Shown: piece after piece, positions 8,313 to 14,553 of the stretch
How the letters are laid out: each line of letters opens with the position of its first letter
Numbering within the stretch: the first letter of the stretch is position 1
From: Deltaproteobacteria bacterium
GTDB taxonomy: Bacteria; Desulfobacterota; GWC2-55-46; S146-70
Assembly: GCA_015492395.1 (NCBI GenBank)
Contig: WGFD01000119.1
Span: 1 to 14,553, forward strand
Length of the DNA stretch: 14,553 bases
Direction: 5' to 3'
Notes under the pieces: model-generated
Databases searched by the model: none
The model's input: the letters and a program-made list of their open reading frames with translations, nothing else
What the model was told of the DNA's origin: nothing
Position numbers and translations under genes: made by a program

Positions 8313-9011
8313 CTATCCGCGGCGGGCCCGTCTCATCCGTCCTTTGGCGTAATTGAACACCGCCGGAAAGATTGCCAGGAGTCCGAGCAGCGTGAAGGCG
8401 ATAAATATCTTGGCGGAAAATATGTCTCCGGCAGACCCGATTGTATCCAACTGCTTACCGGCGAATGCATATACCAGCGAACCTGGAATGATACCCACCG
8501 ATGTAGTCCAGGCGAAGGTCCGTAAAGGAACCTTCGTCAGACCGGCCATGATGTTTATCATAAAAAAAGGAAAGACCGGAATCAGCCTTAGCATCAACAG
8601 GTAGCTGTGACCGTTTTCGGATATATCCCTGTTGAATCTTATCAGCTTGTCGGCATACCTCCTCTGCACAAAGTCACCCGCAAGGTATCTGACGAAGAGG
8701 AAGGCCAGGACGGCCCCTGTGGTAGCCCCTGCATTCACATAGACGGCACACAGTGCCACACCGAAGAGGAAGCCTCCCCCGATGGTGAGGATCGCGGCGC
8801 CGGGCAGCGAAAATGCAACTGCGATGATATAAGCCGCGATATACCCCGAAGCAGCGAGGATATAGTTATCACTCACAAGCCGGCGGAGAACGAGCTTATT
8901 CCTCTGCAGGTTCTCGAAGGTCAAGTAACTATCCAGTCCGGTCAACTTTATGGCTATAATAATGACAATTATTGAGGATACCAGGATACCCTTTTTCACG
9001 CCGTTCTTCAC
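8313..9011 (-). CDS. TVP38/TMEM64 (VTT/DedA-like) inner-membrane protein
   Basis: 232 residues, the family's usual length. About five or six hydrophobic segments are visible: an N-terminal helix at about 8-24, further helices between about 50 and 110, a re-entrant-like region and a last helix at about 200-220 before a basic tail (RMRRARRG). The VTT signature is clear: GGGFLFG with the following NAGATTGA, and later RLIPVFPFFMINIMAGLT with IPGSLVYAFAG. Members of the wider DedA/VTT superfamily include lipid scramblases and transporters implicated in undecaprenyl-phosphate flipping and proton homeostasis; the substrate of this one is not known. GTG start, with AGGA 5 nt upstream. It sits between two FAD oxidoreductases, 8 nt after the first. 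VTT proteins are found fused to or beside such oxidoreductases in several bacteria, which supports a shared function. Confidence 0.9.
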   Translation of the reverse strand: MKNGVKKGILVSSIIVIIIAIKLTGLDSYLTFENLQRNKLVLRRLVSDNYILAASGYIAAYIIAVAFSLPGAAILTIGGGFLFGVALCAVYVNAGATTGAVLAFLFVRYLAGDFVQRRYADKLIRFNRDISENGHSYLLMLRLIPVFPFFMINIMAGLTKVPLRTFAWTTSVGIIPGSLVYAFAGKQLDTIGSAGDIFSAKIFIAFTLLGLLAIFPAVFNYAKGRMRRARRG

Positions 9012-9019
9012 CGGCTGTC

Positions 9020-10444
9020 CTATAAGACCTTTCTGAGGAATCTGGCGAGCAGACTGTTTCTCAGGCCGTCTATATAAGCCAGTTTCGCGGGCTGCCTGAC
9101 AACATCGGAATAACTTGGATATGCGTGGATAACGGGGCCTATCCTTGAAAGGCTCACATTGAGTGACTTGGCCAACTGGACTTCATGGATCACCTCTCCG
9201 GCACGACTTCCCAATATATGAGCTCCGACCAGTTTGCCCCGAGGGTCGCATATCAACTTGCTCATACCCGCCTCCGCGACATCGGTCCTGGCCCTGTCGA
9301 TGCCCGAGTACTCATACCTGTATATCTTGATTCCATCTCCATGCCTCTCACGTGCCTCCTCCTCGGTCAGGCCCGCATGTCCGAGTTCCGGATCCGTAAA
9401 GGTACACCAGATGACATCCCCGTAGTTGACCTTCCATACCACGGGCAAGAACGCATTGGTCGTGGCTATGATGGCCTGGTATTCCGCCATATGACTGAAC
9501 CTGTATGGACCGACAACATCACCACAGGCATAGATATTGGCGGCGCTAGTCTGCAACCTCCTGTTGGTCAGGATCCTCGACGGTGTATATTCAACACCGG
9601 CCTTTTCAAGACATAGGCCATCGACGTTGCCCCTCCTCCCCACGGCCACCAGGACTGCATCGGCCCTCATCCGGCCTTCCCGATCATTCCCGTCTTTAAT
9701 GACAAGGACTATCTTGCCCTGCCCCTTTGATGCCTTCACGGCTTTTGCACCGGTCAGAATCTTCAAGCCCTCCGACCGGAGATGGGACGACAACCTCTCG
9801 CTCAGCTCCCTGTCTTCTTTAGGCAGGATCCCTTCCCCTGTGGCCAGCAGTGTGACGTCAACGCCCAACCTGTTCATGGCCGAACCCAACTCCACCCCAA
9901 CCGGGCCGCCGCCCAACACAACCATAGACCCGGGTAATGCGTCGATATCGAATATCGTCCTGTTCGTAAGGTATCCCGCCTCTTCCAGGCCCTCGATCTC
10001 CGGCACCAGGGGGCCGGAACCGGTGGCTATGATGAACTTCTTGGCGGTCAACCGCATGCCATCCACCTCGATACTGTGGTTATCTAAAAAGCTCGGTTCA
10101 CCGAAGAGACAATCTATCCCCAGCCTTTCAAAACTCTCAGGGAGGTGGCCGTTATAGACCTTCTGCACGACAGACCTGACGTGGGACATTACCATATCGG
10201 TATCGATCTTCCTGCGGCCTTTAACCGCCAACCCGTAATCTTCCATATGCGATATACGGTGGGCCAGTTGACCGGACCTCAAAAGGGCCTTGCTGGGTAT
10301 GCAACCGAACCAGGTGCAGTCGCCCCCGAGCCTGGCCTTCTCGACCATCGCCACCCTGAGGCCAAGACCGTTGGCAAGTTTGGCTGAAACGAAGCCCGCC
10401 GCACCGCCGCCTATAACAACCGCATCATAGTTGAAAGTTCTCAT
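9020..10444 (-). CDS. FAD-dependent disulfide oxidoreductase (mercuric reductase-like)
   Basis: 474 residues of the pyridine nucleotide-disulfide oxidoreductase class I family. The N-terminal FAD motif VVIGGGAAG is at about 9-17. The redox-active disulfide is CTWFGC with Cys43 and Cys48, followed by IPSK. The NAD(P) fold carries LGGGPVGVE, the second FAD motif is ACGDVVGPYRFSH, and a dimerisation domain ends the chain. The C-terminal HAYPSYSD segment has Tyr where lipoamide dehydrogenase has the catalytic His, and Asp where it has Glu. There is no N-terminal heavy-metal domain and no C-terminal cysteine pair as in true MerA, so Hg(II) reduction should not be assumed. A thiol/disulfide or quinone electron-transfer role linked to the adjacent VTT protein is inference. 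It lies 7 nt after the upstream gene. It is similar to, but clearly diverged from, the gene at 6764-8233. Confidence 0.93.
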   Translation of the reverse strand: MRTFNYDAVVIGGGAAGFVSAKLANGLGLRVAMVEKARLGGDCTWFGCIPSKALLRSGQLAHRISHMEDYGLAVKGRRKIDTDMVMSHVRSVVQKVYNGHLPESFERLGIDCLFGEPSFLDNHSIEVDGMRLTAKKFIIATGSGPLVPEIEGLEEAGYLTNRTIFDIDALPGSMVVLGGGPVGVELGSAMNRLGVDVTLLATGEGILPKEDRELSERLSSHLRSEGLKILTGAKAVKASKGQGKIVLVIKDGNDREGRMRADAVLVAVGRRGNVDGLCLEKAGVEYTPSRILTNRRLQTSAANIYACGDVVGPYRFSHMAEYQAIIATTNAFLPVVWKVNYGDVIWCTFTDPELGHAGLTEEEARERHGDGIKIYRYEYSGIDRARTDVAEAGMSKLICDPRGKLVGAHILGSRAGEVIHEVQLAKSLNVSLSRIGPVIHAYPSYSDVVRQPAKLAYIDGLRNSLLARFLRKVL

Positions 10445-10451
10445 CCGCTCA

Positions 10452-11159
10452 CTACAGTCGCAACTTCATTAGATAAGACATCGTCCTGGAAGAACCGAAC
10501 TCCGTTCCCGTGTTTCTGCGAAACATATCCTTCAAGTCGTCATATGTGTCCACATCCCTCCACTCCGGCAGTAGATGCACCTTTCTTGCCGACCTGGCCA
10601 TGATATCCCACGTCTCCCGGAAGACGCTGCCGGTACTCCACTCTATCCCTGTGAAGACCCCGGGCACGAAATCATCCTTCCTGAAGCCGATCAGGTAGTA
10701 TCCTCCGTCGACGGCCGGCCCGATAACGGCGCCACTATCCTCAAGGGAAGAAAGCGCCTCCGACAAAATATCTCCCGGCAGGTCCGGGCTGTCACTCCCC
10801 ATCAGGACCGCCTTATCAAAACCGGCCCCGAACGCATGGATGAAGGCGCTCCTCATCCTCTCCCCAAGGTCCATACCCACCTGGGGCATATAAGAATAGT
10901 CGGGGCCCAGCCACTTGATAAACCTTTCCTTATAGCGGGAAGGAGAGAAACATATACAGAGACTAGCGTCCATCGCCTCCAGTCTGATCAGCAGGTCTGC
11001 GACAAAGTTTCTGTACACCTCCGCGGCCACGCTCCCGTCGAGTTCCGGCGAAAGCCGCCTCTTGACCCTCCCCTCTTCGGGATACTTTACAAAGAGAAGG
11101 ATACATATATCCTGGTCCCGTCTCGATTCCACCATAACTGAATCCCTTTCCATAAACAC
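10452..11159 (-). CDS. TIGR04282-type transferase (DUF2064, CofC/glycosyltransferase-like)
   Basis: 235 residues. The nucleotidyl/glycosyl-transferase A-type fold is shown by LLFVKYPEEGRVKRRL (about 21-36), GSDSPDLP (121-128) and GPAVDGGYYLIG (147-158), followed by a WRDVDT segment near the end. This matches the family annotated as arsenosugar biosynthesis or rSAM/selenodomain-associated transferase 1. The usual glycine-lysine-threonine run near the nucleotide site reads GRVKRRL here. The GTG start is preceded by a G-rich ribosome site overlapping the stop of the DUF3047 gene; an ATG at 11153 is an alternative. Its usual partner, the TIGR04283-type glycosyltransferase, is two genes upstream in the same operon. 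The substrate is unknown, and no radical SAM or arsenic methyltransferase gene is visible here to support an arsenosugar role. Confidence 0.88.
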   Translation of the reverse strand: MFMERDSVMVESRRDQDICILLFVKYPEEGRVKRRLSPELDGSVAAEVYRNFVADLLIRLEAMDASLCICFSPSRYKERFIKWLGPDYSYMPQVGMDLGERMRSAFIHAFGAGFDKAVLMGSDSPDLPGDILSEALSSLEDSGAVIGPAVDGGYYLIGFRKDDFVPGVFTGIEWSTGSVFRETWDIMARSARKVHLLPEWRDVDTYDDLKDMFRRNTGTEFGSSRTMSYLMKLRL

Positions 11160-11162
11160 ACC

Positions 11163-11891
11163 TTACCCCCCTTCGAGAACCTCTATATAGTCGACATAGG
11201 AGATGGAACTCTCTCCGGTATTGTCGGAGTCGTTCATGATGGCTATCCTTGCCATAGCCGGAGGGTCACTACCAAAGGCCCTCCTGTAGTCTTCAACGAT
11301 ATTGACCTCCTCGTACACCCACTTGCCGACATTCTCGCCGCCTTTCTGCAGCAAAACCATCTCCGCCTGCTCCGCGTAGCTGTTAGTGATGATATCCTCA
11401 CCGTGCTCAAGGTTCGCCCAGATATAGTTAATACTGCTATGAGGGGGGTATTGACCGTATATCAGCCTGGCAGAGCCGTACTTCAGCCTTTCGAGGAGAC
11501 CTGCCTTCTCCGGATCGAACTTAAACATTATGTATATACGCAGTGGATAGTCGTCCCCCGCCTTCGTCAGGGCATCTCCCCCCCTGTAGACATTGTCAAC
11601 CTTCCATCGCCATCTAACCACCGGGTATTCGTAAACATTGAACTCATCACGATGTACTATCGCGGATGCGGACCCGTTACTCTCCGCCTTCAGATACCTC
11701 AGCTCGCCATCCGCCTCTACCGTATACGAGGTATGTCTCTCTATCTTGGGAAATAAAAACTCTTCCCACCCCTCCAGGCCGTTAAAGTCCTCCCGGAAGA
11801 GGATCCGTCCTTCAGCCGCAAAGACCGATGGCGCCATTACAAGGATCAACAGCGCAATCCATCTGTAATATCGAGATGAAAACCACCGCAT
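11163..11891 (-). CDS. Secreted DUF3047-domain protein
   Basis: 242 residues. A signal peptide (basic RYYRW, hydrophobic core about 12-21, cleavage after VFA near residue 25) precedes a DUF3047 domain covering the rest. Recognisable elements are FREDFNGLEGWEE (about 32-44), PVVRWRWKVDNV (about 89-100) and the segment around YPLRIYIMFKFD. The aromatic-rich beta pattern recalls carbohydrate-binding jelly-roll folds, but that is inference; DUF3047 has no established function. It is exported, probably to the periplasm. Its ATG follows the upstream glycosyltransferase stop by one nucleotide (TGAGATG), giving tight translational coupling, and its stop lies 3 nt before the next gene. The position between two transferases suggests it acts on or binds their product. 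The family call is good. Confidence 0.87.
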   Translation of the reverse strand: MRWFSSRYYRWIALLILVMAPSVFAAEGRILFREDFNGLEGWEEFLFPKIERHTSYTVEADGELRYLKAESNGSASAIVHRDEFNVYEYPVVRWRWKVDNVYRGGDALTKAGDDYPLRIYIMFKFDPEKAGLLERLKYGSARLIYGQYPPHSSINYIWANLEHGEDIITNSYAEQAEMVLLQKGGENVGKWVYEEVNIVEDYRRAFGSDPPAMARIAIMNDSDNTGESSISYVDYIEVLEGG

Positions 11892-11892
11892 C

Positions 11893-12609
11893 TCAGTAAA
11901 ACCTCTTCAACCTCTCCGGGGAAATCCCCAGATAATAAGATATTATCAGCGCCCAATTCCTTAAAGTACAGAAGAGCACCCCCTCTTCATCCCACCGGCG
12001 TGAAGAGGTGGTGACACGCTCGGGGATGATACATATCTTTCCACCCCTCTTCTTCACCCTCCGCATCAACTCGACATCCTCCATCAATGGTATATCTTTG
12101 AACCTTCCTATCGTGTCGAAGTAGTCCTTCCTCAGGAAGATGGCCTGGTCTCCGTAAGGCACGGCGGTCAGGCGCGAGCGCAGTGAAGCAAGGGAAGAGA
12201 CCACCTTTAACAAAAACCTGTCGGACCCAATGGCCAGATCAAAGGCGCCACCCACATACTGTCCGTCCTCCAGGGCATCCGACATCTTTGTGAGCGCGCA
12301 GCCCGGCAAGCGGGTATCCGCGTGAATGAAGAGCAACACCCTACCCCTGGCTGTCGCCGCCCCCGCGTTCATCTGCCTGGCCCTTCCCCTCCCGGCGACA
12401 ACCGTACGTACTCCGCCATAATCGATCTTCTCAACCGTACTTCCACTGGGATCGCCATCCACAACTATGATCTCACATATACCGTCGACATCCATACTGT
12501 ATATGTGGCGGATAAACGCATTAATCCCCCTCTCCTCATGCAGGACCGGGACAACTATGGAAAACTTGCACCTCTCCGACAACCCTCTTCTACCACCAAG
12601 ACCGGCCAC
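11893..12609 (-). CDS. TIGR04283-type family-2 glycosyltransferase
   Basis: 238 residues of the GT-A fold. The nucleotide-sugar site starts with FSIVVPVLHEE (about 16-26), then VVDGDPSGST (49-58), the RGRARQMNAGA signature (74-84), FIHADT (94-99) as the DxD-like metal site, PYGDQAIFLRK (151-161) and PLMEDVEL (174-181) as the acceptor-side catalytic acid region. These match the family annotated as arsenosugar biosynthesis or rSAM/selenodomain-associated transferase 2. It is a cytoplasmic enzyme with no obvious transmembrane span. It appears to be the first gene of a six-gene operon and lies 1 nt from the DUF3047 gene. The GTG start at 12609 has only a weak ribosome site (GAAG); a TTG at 12582 is an alternative start and would remove nine non-conserved residues. 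The sugar donor and acceptor are unknown. Confidence 0.9.
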   Translation of the reverse strand: MAGLGGRRGLSERCKFSIVVPVLHEERGINAFIRHIYSMDVDGICEIIVVDGDPSGSTVEKIDYGGVRTVVAGRGRARQMNAGAATARGRVLLFIHADTRLPGCALTKMSDALEDGQYVGGAFDLAIGSDRFLLKVVSSLASLRSRLTAVPYGDQAIFLRKDYFDTIGRFKDIPLMEDVELMRRVKKRGGKICIIPERVTTSSRRWDEEGVLFCTLRNWALIISYYLGISPERLKRFY

Positions 12610-12707
12610 TCTTCACGGTCACGTTAAAAGCCCATCAATCCCTGCCATCATGCAACCTTCCACCGCGGTGCCTGAATCCATGAATACCCGCGAGTCCATT
12701 ATCTTAG

Positions 12708-12736
12708 ATTATTGTAGAGTTTCCCCTGAATGTCAA
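12708..12736 (-). promoter_or_regulatory. Near-consensus sigma-70 promoter for the six-gene operon
   Basis: On the minus strand TTGACA (12731-12736) is followed after exactly 17 nt by AATAAT (12708-12713). Transcription would start near 12700, giving a leader of about 90 nt before the glycosyltransferase GTG. It is the best promoter-like match I found on this strand. Confidence 0.6.
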
Positions 12737-12742
12737 ATGAAG

Positions 12743-12764
12743 ACGGAGGTGATAAGGCCTCCGT
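12743..12764 (-). terminator. Hairpin, possible weak terminator after the HD-GYP gene
   Basis: ACGGAGG (12743-12749) pairs perfectly with CCTCCGT (12758-12764) around an 8-nt loop. On the minus strand the stem is followed by CTTCATTT, only moderately T-rich. It lies between the HD-GYP stop and the next promoter, where a terminator would be expected. Confidence 0.35.
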
Positions 12765-12769
12765 TAGAA

Positions 12770-12804
12770 GCCGGGTACGGTACGCGGAGATCGCGTGACC
12801 CGGC
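12770..12804. repeat. Two-tier inverted repeat (cruciform-like)
   Basis: The outer arms GCCGGGT (12770-12776) and ACCCGGC (12798-12804) enclose inner arms ACGCG (12782-12786) and CGCGT (12792-12796) with a GAGAT loop. Both tiers pair perfectly, separated by a small asymmetric internal loop. No T-run follows. It sits about 90 nt downstream of the HD-GYP stop and just upstream of the operon promoter, so it could be a protein site or an RNA 3' structure. Confidence 0.4.
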
Positions 12805-12894
12805 AAAGAATGGACATCTCCATAAACGGCTCGAAACGTTCATGGAGGAGTTTGGTTGGAGTTGGCCCTGTCCAGCAACACCTTGGCTCCGCTC

Positions 12895-14106
12895 TCAAAG
12901 GTACCGCTCCGTCTCTATCCCCCACCTGTCCGGTGACTCGGAACACGCGATCCTGTCCCTGGTATCTCTATGAAGCTGTTCCGAAAGATCGACATCATAG
13001 GGTAACACGTACTCCCCTTTTCCGGAGTCGAAGACAACACGCACAACCGGATGCAACAAGTCCTCCTCACCATGGCTGAGAACCAGGGCAAGCAGCCCGC
13101 TCTCGAGCCGCACCAATGAGCCGACAGGGTAGATGCCGATACAGCGTATGAACTGCTCGACCAGATGCCTGTTATAGTGATTCTTCCATTCAAAAAGCTT
13201 CTTTAATACCTCAGTAGGTTGATACCGGCGTTGATAACACCTCTGAGAAGTCATGGCGTCATACACATCCGTTATCGCTGCGGTCTGTCCATAAAGACTG
13301 ATCTCATCGCCCTTCAGACCCTCAGGATATCCCTTTCCGTCCACCCTCTCATGGTGCTGAGCGGCCACAAGAAACGCCGTCTCGGTTATGCCCTTAGTTT
13401 GTTCAAGTATAGCGCGGCTGTACTCCACGTGCTTCTTCATCTGATTATATTCGTCGCCGGACAGATGTCTTTCGCTGACCAGTATCTCCTGAGAAACCCT
13501 CATCTTGCCAATATCATGCAATATTCCGCCTATTCCAACATCCTTCAACCTTTGATAACCGAATCCCATATGCCTGCCGAAAGAGATCATCAATACGCAG
13601 ACGCTCATAGAGTGCATGTATGTATACTCGTCTACCTCCTTTAACCTTCCGAGGCTCAACAGCGCGTCCTGGTTCCGAAAAATCGAATCTATCATCTTAT
13701 CTATAATAGGTTCGACCTCCGCGGTCTTAATCTCTTTGCCGAACCTTACTTCATCCATAATACTCCTGACTACCATCTTTGCCTCTTCCTTTATCTTCTT
13801 CGCCCTGGCAAGCTCTTCCTTCAGGGGAACGGGTTGAGCGGCTTCCGGCTTCGCCCCGGCACTACCGTTACGTTCGGTTTGGGCCTGCTGAGCGGCCTTA
13901 TCTCCATCAGCCATCTCCGCCACATCCAGCCCCTTGTCCGTATCGATATAGACCTCACTAATCCCACTGCCGGCGATCTTCTCAATGAGCTTCTCATCCT
14001 TGACCTTTGCCCTGTTGCGCACGAAAGGGTGCTCCATCCACCCGCAATTGAAGTCATGGATAAACATCCCCGGCCTTAACTGCTCCACCTTTATCTTTTT
14101 GATCAT
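12895..14106 (-). CDS. HD-GYP domain protein (cyclic-di-GMP phosphodiesterase type) with DUF3391
   Basis: 403 residues. An N-terminal DUF3391 domain (about 1-65, KIKVEQLRPGMFIHDF) is followed by a low-complexity linker (66-95), a helical stretch and the HD-GYP domain (about 150-340). The HD-GYP hallmarks are complete: His165, LHDIGK at 196-201 with HD at 197-198, HHERVDGKGYPEGL at 251-264 with GYP at 259-261, and DVYDAMTSQRCY at 280-291. Such enzymes hydrolyse cyclic di-GMP to pGpG or GMP and are cytoplasmic; no membrane segment is present. ATG at 14106 was chosen because GGAGGGAG lies 8-11 nt upstream; a GTG at 14115 is too close to that site. It appears to be a single-gene unit with its own promoter. 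The family call is firm; its signal input is unknown. Confidence 0.95.
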   Translation of the reverse strand: MIKKIKVEQLRPGMFIHDFNCGWMEHPFVRNRAKVKDEKLIEKIAGSGISEVYIDTDKGLDVAEMADGDKAAQQAQTERNGSAGAKPEAAQPVPLKEELARAKKIKEEAKMVVRSIMDEVRFGKEIKTAEVEPIIDKMIDSIFRNQDALLSLGRLKEVDEYTYMHSMSVCVLMISFGRHMGFGYQRLKDVGIGGILHDIGKMRVSQEILVSERHLSGDEYNQMKKHVEYSRAILEQTKGITETAFLVAAQHHERVDGKGYPEGLKGDEISLYGQTAAITDVYDAMTSQRCYQRRYQPTEVLKKLFEWKNHYNRHLVEQFIRCIGIYPVGSLVRLESGLLALVLSHGEEDLLHPVVRVVFDSGKGEYVLPYDVDLSEQLHRDTRDRIACSESPDRWGIETERYL

Positions 14107-14153
14107 ACAAATCACTCCCTCCAGTAACTGTTCTATTTATCGGACTCTCTTTA

Positions 14154-14183
14154 ATAATACTTTATTGCGGCTAATACATTCAA
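14154..14183 (-). promoter_or_regulatory. Promoter for the HD-GYP gene
   Basis: On the minus strand TTGAAT (14178-14183) is followed after 18 nt by TATTAT (14154-14159). Transcription would begin near 14147, about 40 nt before the ATG, with the ribosome site GGAGGGAG in between. The match is reasonable in both boxes and the spacing is good. Confidence 0.5.
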
Positions 14184-14270
14184 AAGATCTATCTGCCTCT
14201 CCTCTCGCACATATTAAAGCTATCTACAGCAAGCTGGGGTATGTCCGCCCCTACCGGCGCCACGACAGAC

Positions 14271-14358
14271 AGGCGCTCGCGATGCATGTTCAATGCCGCC
14301 GGAGGGAACATGAAGTTGACTGGCGGCTCAACAGCGTGCCTTTTTATTTCTTTTTTTT
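14271..14358 (+). ncRNA. Candidate structured leader RNA or small RNA ending in a U-tract
   Basis: Three helices can form around a junction. P1 is AGGCGCT (14271-14277) with AGC and GCCT (14333-14335, 14338-14341), with a 2-nt bulge. P2 is CATGTTC (14285-14291) with GAACATG (14306-14312). P3 is GTTGA (14315-14319) with TCAAC (14328-14332). The P2 loop holds GCCGCC (14295-14300) and the P3 loop GGCGGC (14322-14327), which are exactly complementary and could kiss or pair as an alternative helix. A tract of 16 T in 18 nt follows (14341-14358). This resembles a terminator-type regulatory leader for the gene at 14446. It matches no riboswitch class I could recall by eye; no covariance evidence is available. 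Confidence 0.4.
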
Positions 14359-14445
14359 CATTTCCCATGTATACTGATCAATGAAATGATACCAATCTGC
14401 AAGGTCTCTGGAAAAGGTCACCGGAGAAGGCGGATAAAAAGCGGC

Positions 14446-14553
14446 ATGAGAGTATCCGCGGCGTTAATCCTCTCCATCGTACTCCTCTTCCTCCGTCCCT
14501 CTTTACCGAATGCCCGGTCTGCAGCCCCGGATGAAAGAGATATCTTCACCCCC
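14446..14553 (+). CDS. 5' end of a secreted protein (truncated by the window edge)
   Basis: Thirty-six codons run to the edge. They encode a typical signal peptide: Arg2, a hydrophobic core at about 5-16 (AALILSIVLLFL) and a likely cleavage after ARSA near residue 26. The mature part begins APDERDIFTP. The short acidic start with an IFTP motif is a little like secreted pilus or secretion-system components, but too little is present to name a family. No strong ribosome site is near the ATG at 14446; an in-frame ATG at 14386 would add 20 residues, many of them basic. It is transcribed away from the HD-GYP gene and lies about 90 nt after the U-tract of the candidate leader RNA. Confidence 0.6.
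   Translation, partial: MRVSAALILSIVLLFLRPSLPNARSAAPDERDIFTP

Larger units (their letters stand above)
14116..14445. other. Divergent intergenic region upstream of the HD-GYP gene
   Basis: About 330 nt between divergent genes. From left to right it contains the HD-GYP leader and promoter (to 14183), a stretch with no recognised element (14184-14270), the structured candidate RNA with U-tract (14271-14358), and a TATACT that could serve as a plus-strand -10 at 14370-14375 but has no good -35. No coding frame with a recognisable product was found before 14386. Confidence 0.5.

Noticed and set aside
8307..8321. CGCGG/CCGCG 5-bp hairpin over the stop codon of the VTT gene
   Set aside because: Short and GC-rich enough to arise by chance, with no T-run after it on the minus strand.
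14370..14375. TATACT as a -10 box for the right-edge gene
   Set aside because: The matching -35 position reads TTTCTT, a poor match, and the extended -10 TG is off by one base. Left as a mention only.

Overview
The window reads as ordinary, gene-dense chromosome of a Gram-negative-type bacterium. Signal peptides, GTG and TTG starts with clear Shine-Dalgarno sites, an HD-GYP protein with an N-terminal DUF3391 domain, a MEMO-family protein, a GerMN protein behind murI, DUF3047 and paired rSAM/selenodomain-type transferases together recall Desulfobacterota (former Deltaproteobacteria) or Nitrospirota. That placement is inferred from gene content only. No rRNA, tRNA, insertion sequence, phage gene or CRISPR array is visible.

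Layout. (1) 249-2656, minus: two overlapping genes, a secreted and membrane-anchored von Willebrand A (VWA) protein followed by a membrane-anchored coiled-coil protein. (2) 2973-6759, plus: a MEMO/AmmeMemoRadiSam B protein (with a good promoter at 2856-2884), glutamyl-tRNA synthetase gltX (TTG start), glutamate racemase murI, and a membrane-anchored GerMN protein. (3) 6764-12609, minus: a six-gene operon with intergenic gaps of 1 to 79 nt. In transcription order it holds a TIGR04283-type family-2 glycosyltransferase, a secreted DUF3047 protein, a TIGR04282/DUF2064-type transferase, a mercuric-reductase-like FAD disulfide oxidoreductase, a TVP38/TMEM64 (VTT) membrane protein and a second FAD disulfide oxidoreductase. 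The last gene has an in-frame TAA at codon 26, inside its FAD-binding fold. (4) 12895-14106, minus: an HD-GYP cyclic-di-GMP phosphodiesterase-type protein. (5) 14446 to the right edge, plus: the start of a secreted protein, divergent from the HD-GYP gene.

How the genes may work together. The six-gene operon is the least explained unit. Two related thiol/FAD oxidoreductases surround a VTT membrane protein, downstream of two transferases that in other genomes travel with radical SAM/arsenosugar or selenium-associated loci. No radical SAM or ArsM gene is in the window, so the substrate is open. The gltX-murI-GerMN run is ordinary housekeeping: glutamate use in translation and D-glutamate supply for peptidoglycan. 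The VWA/coiled-coil pair suggests an envelope complex with an extracytoplasmic adhesion domain and a probably cytoplasmic coiled coil.

Non-coding signals of note: a predicted three-way-junction RNA with complementary loops and a long U-tract at 14271-14358, between the HD-GYP gene and the right-edge gene; hairpins and a near-consensus promoter at 12708-12804, before the six-gene operon; and a perfect 9-bp inverted repeat at 6800-6829, where the two convergent operons meet with only 4 nt between their stop codons.
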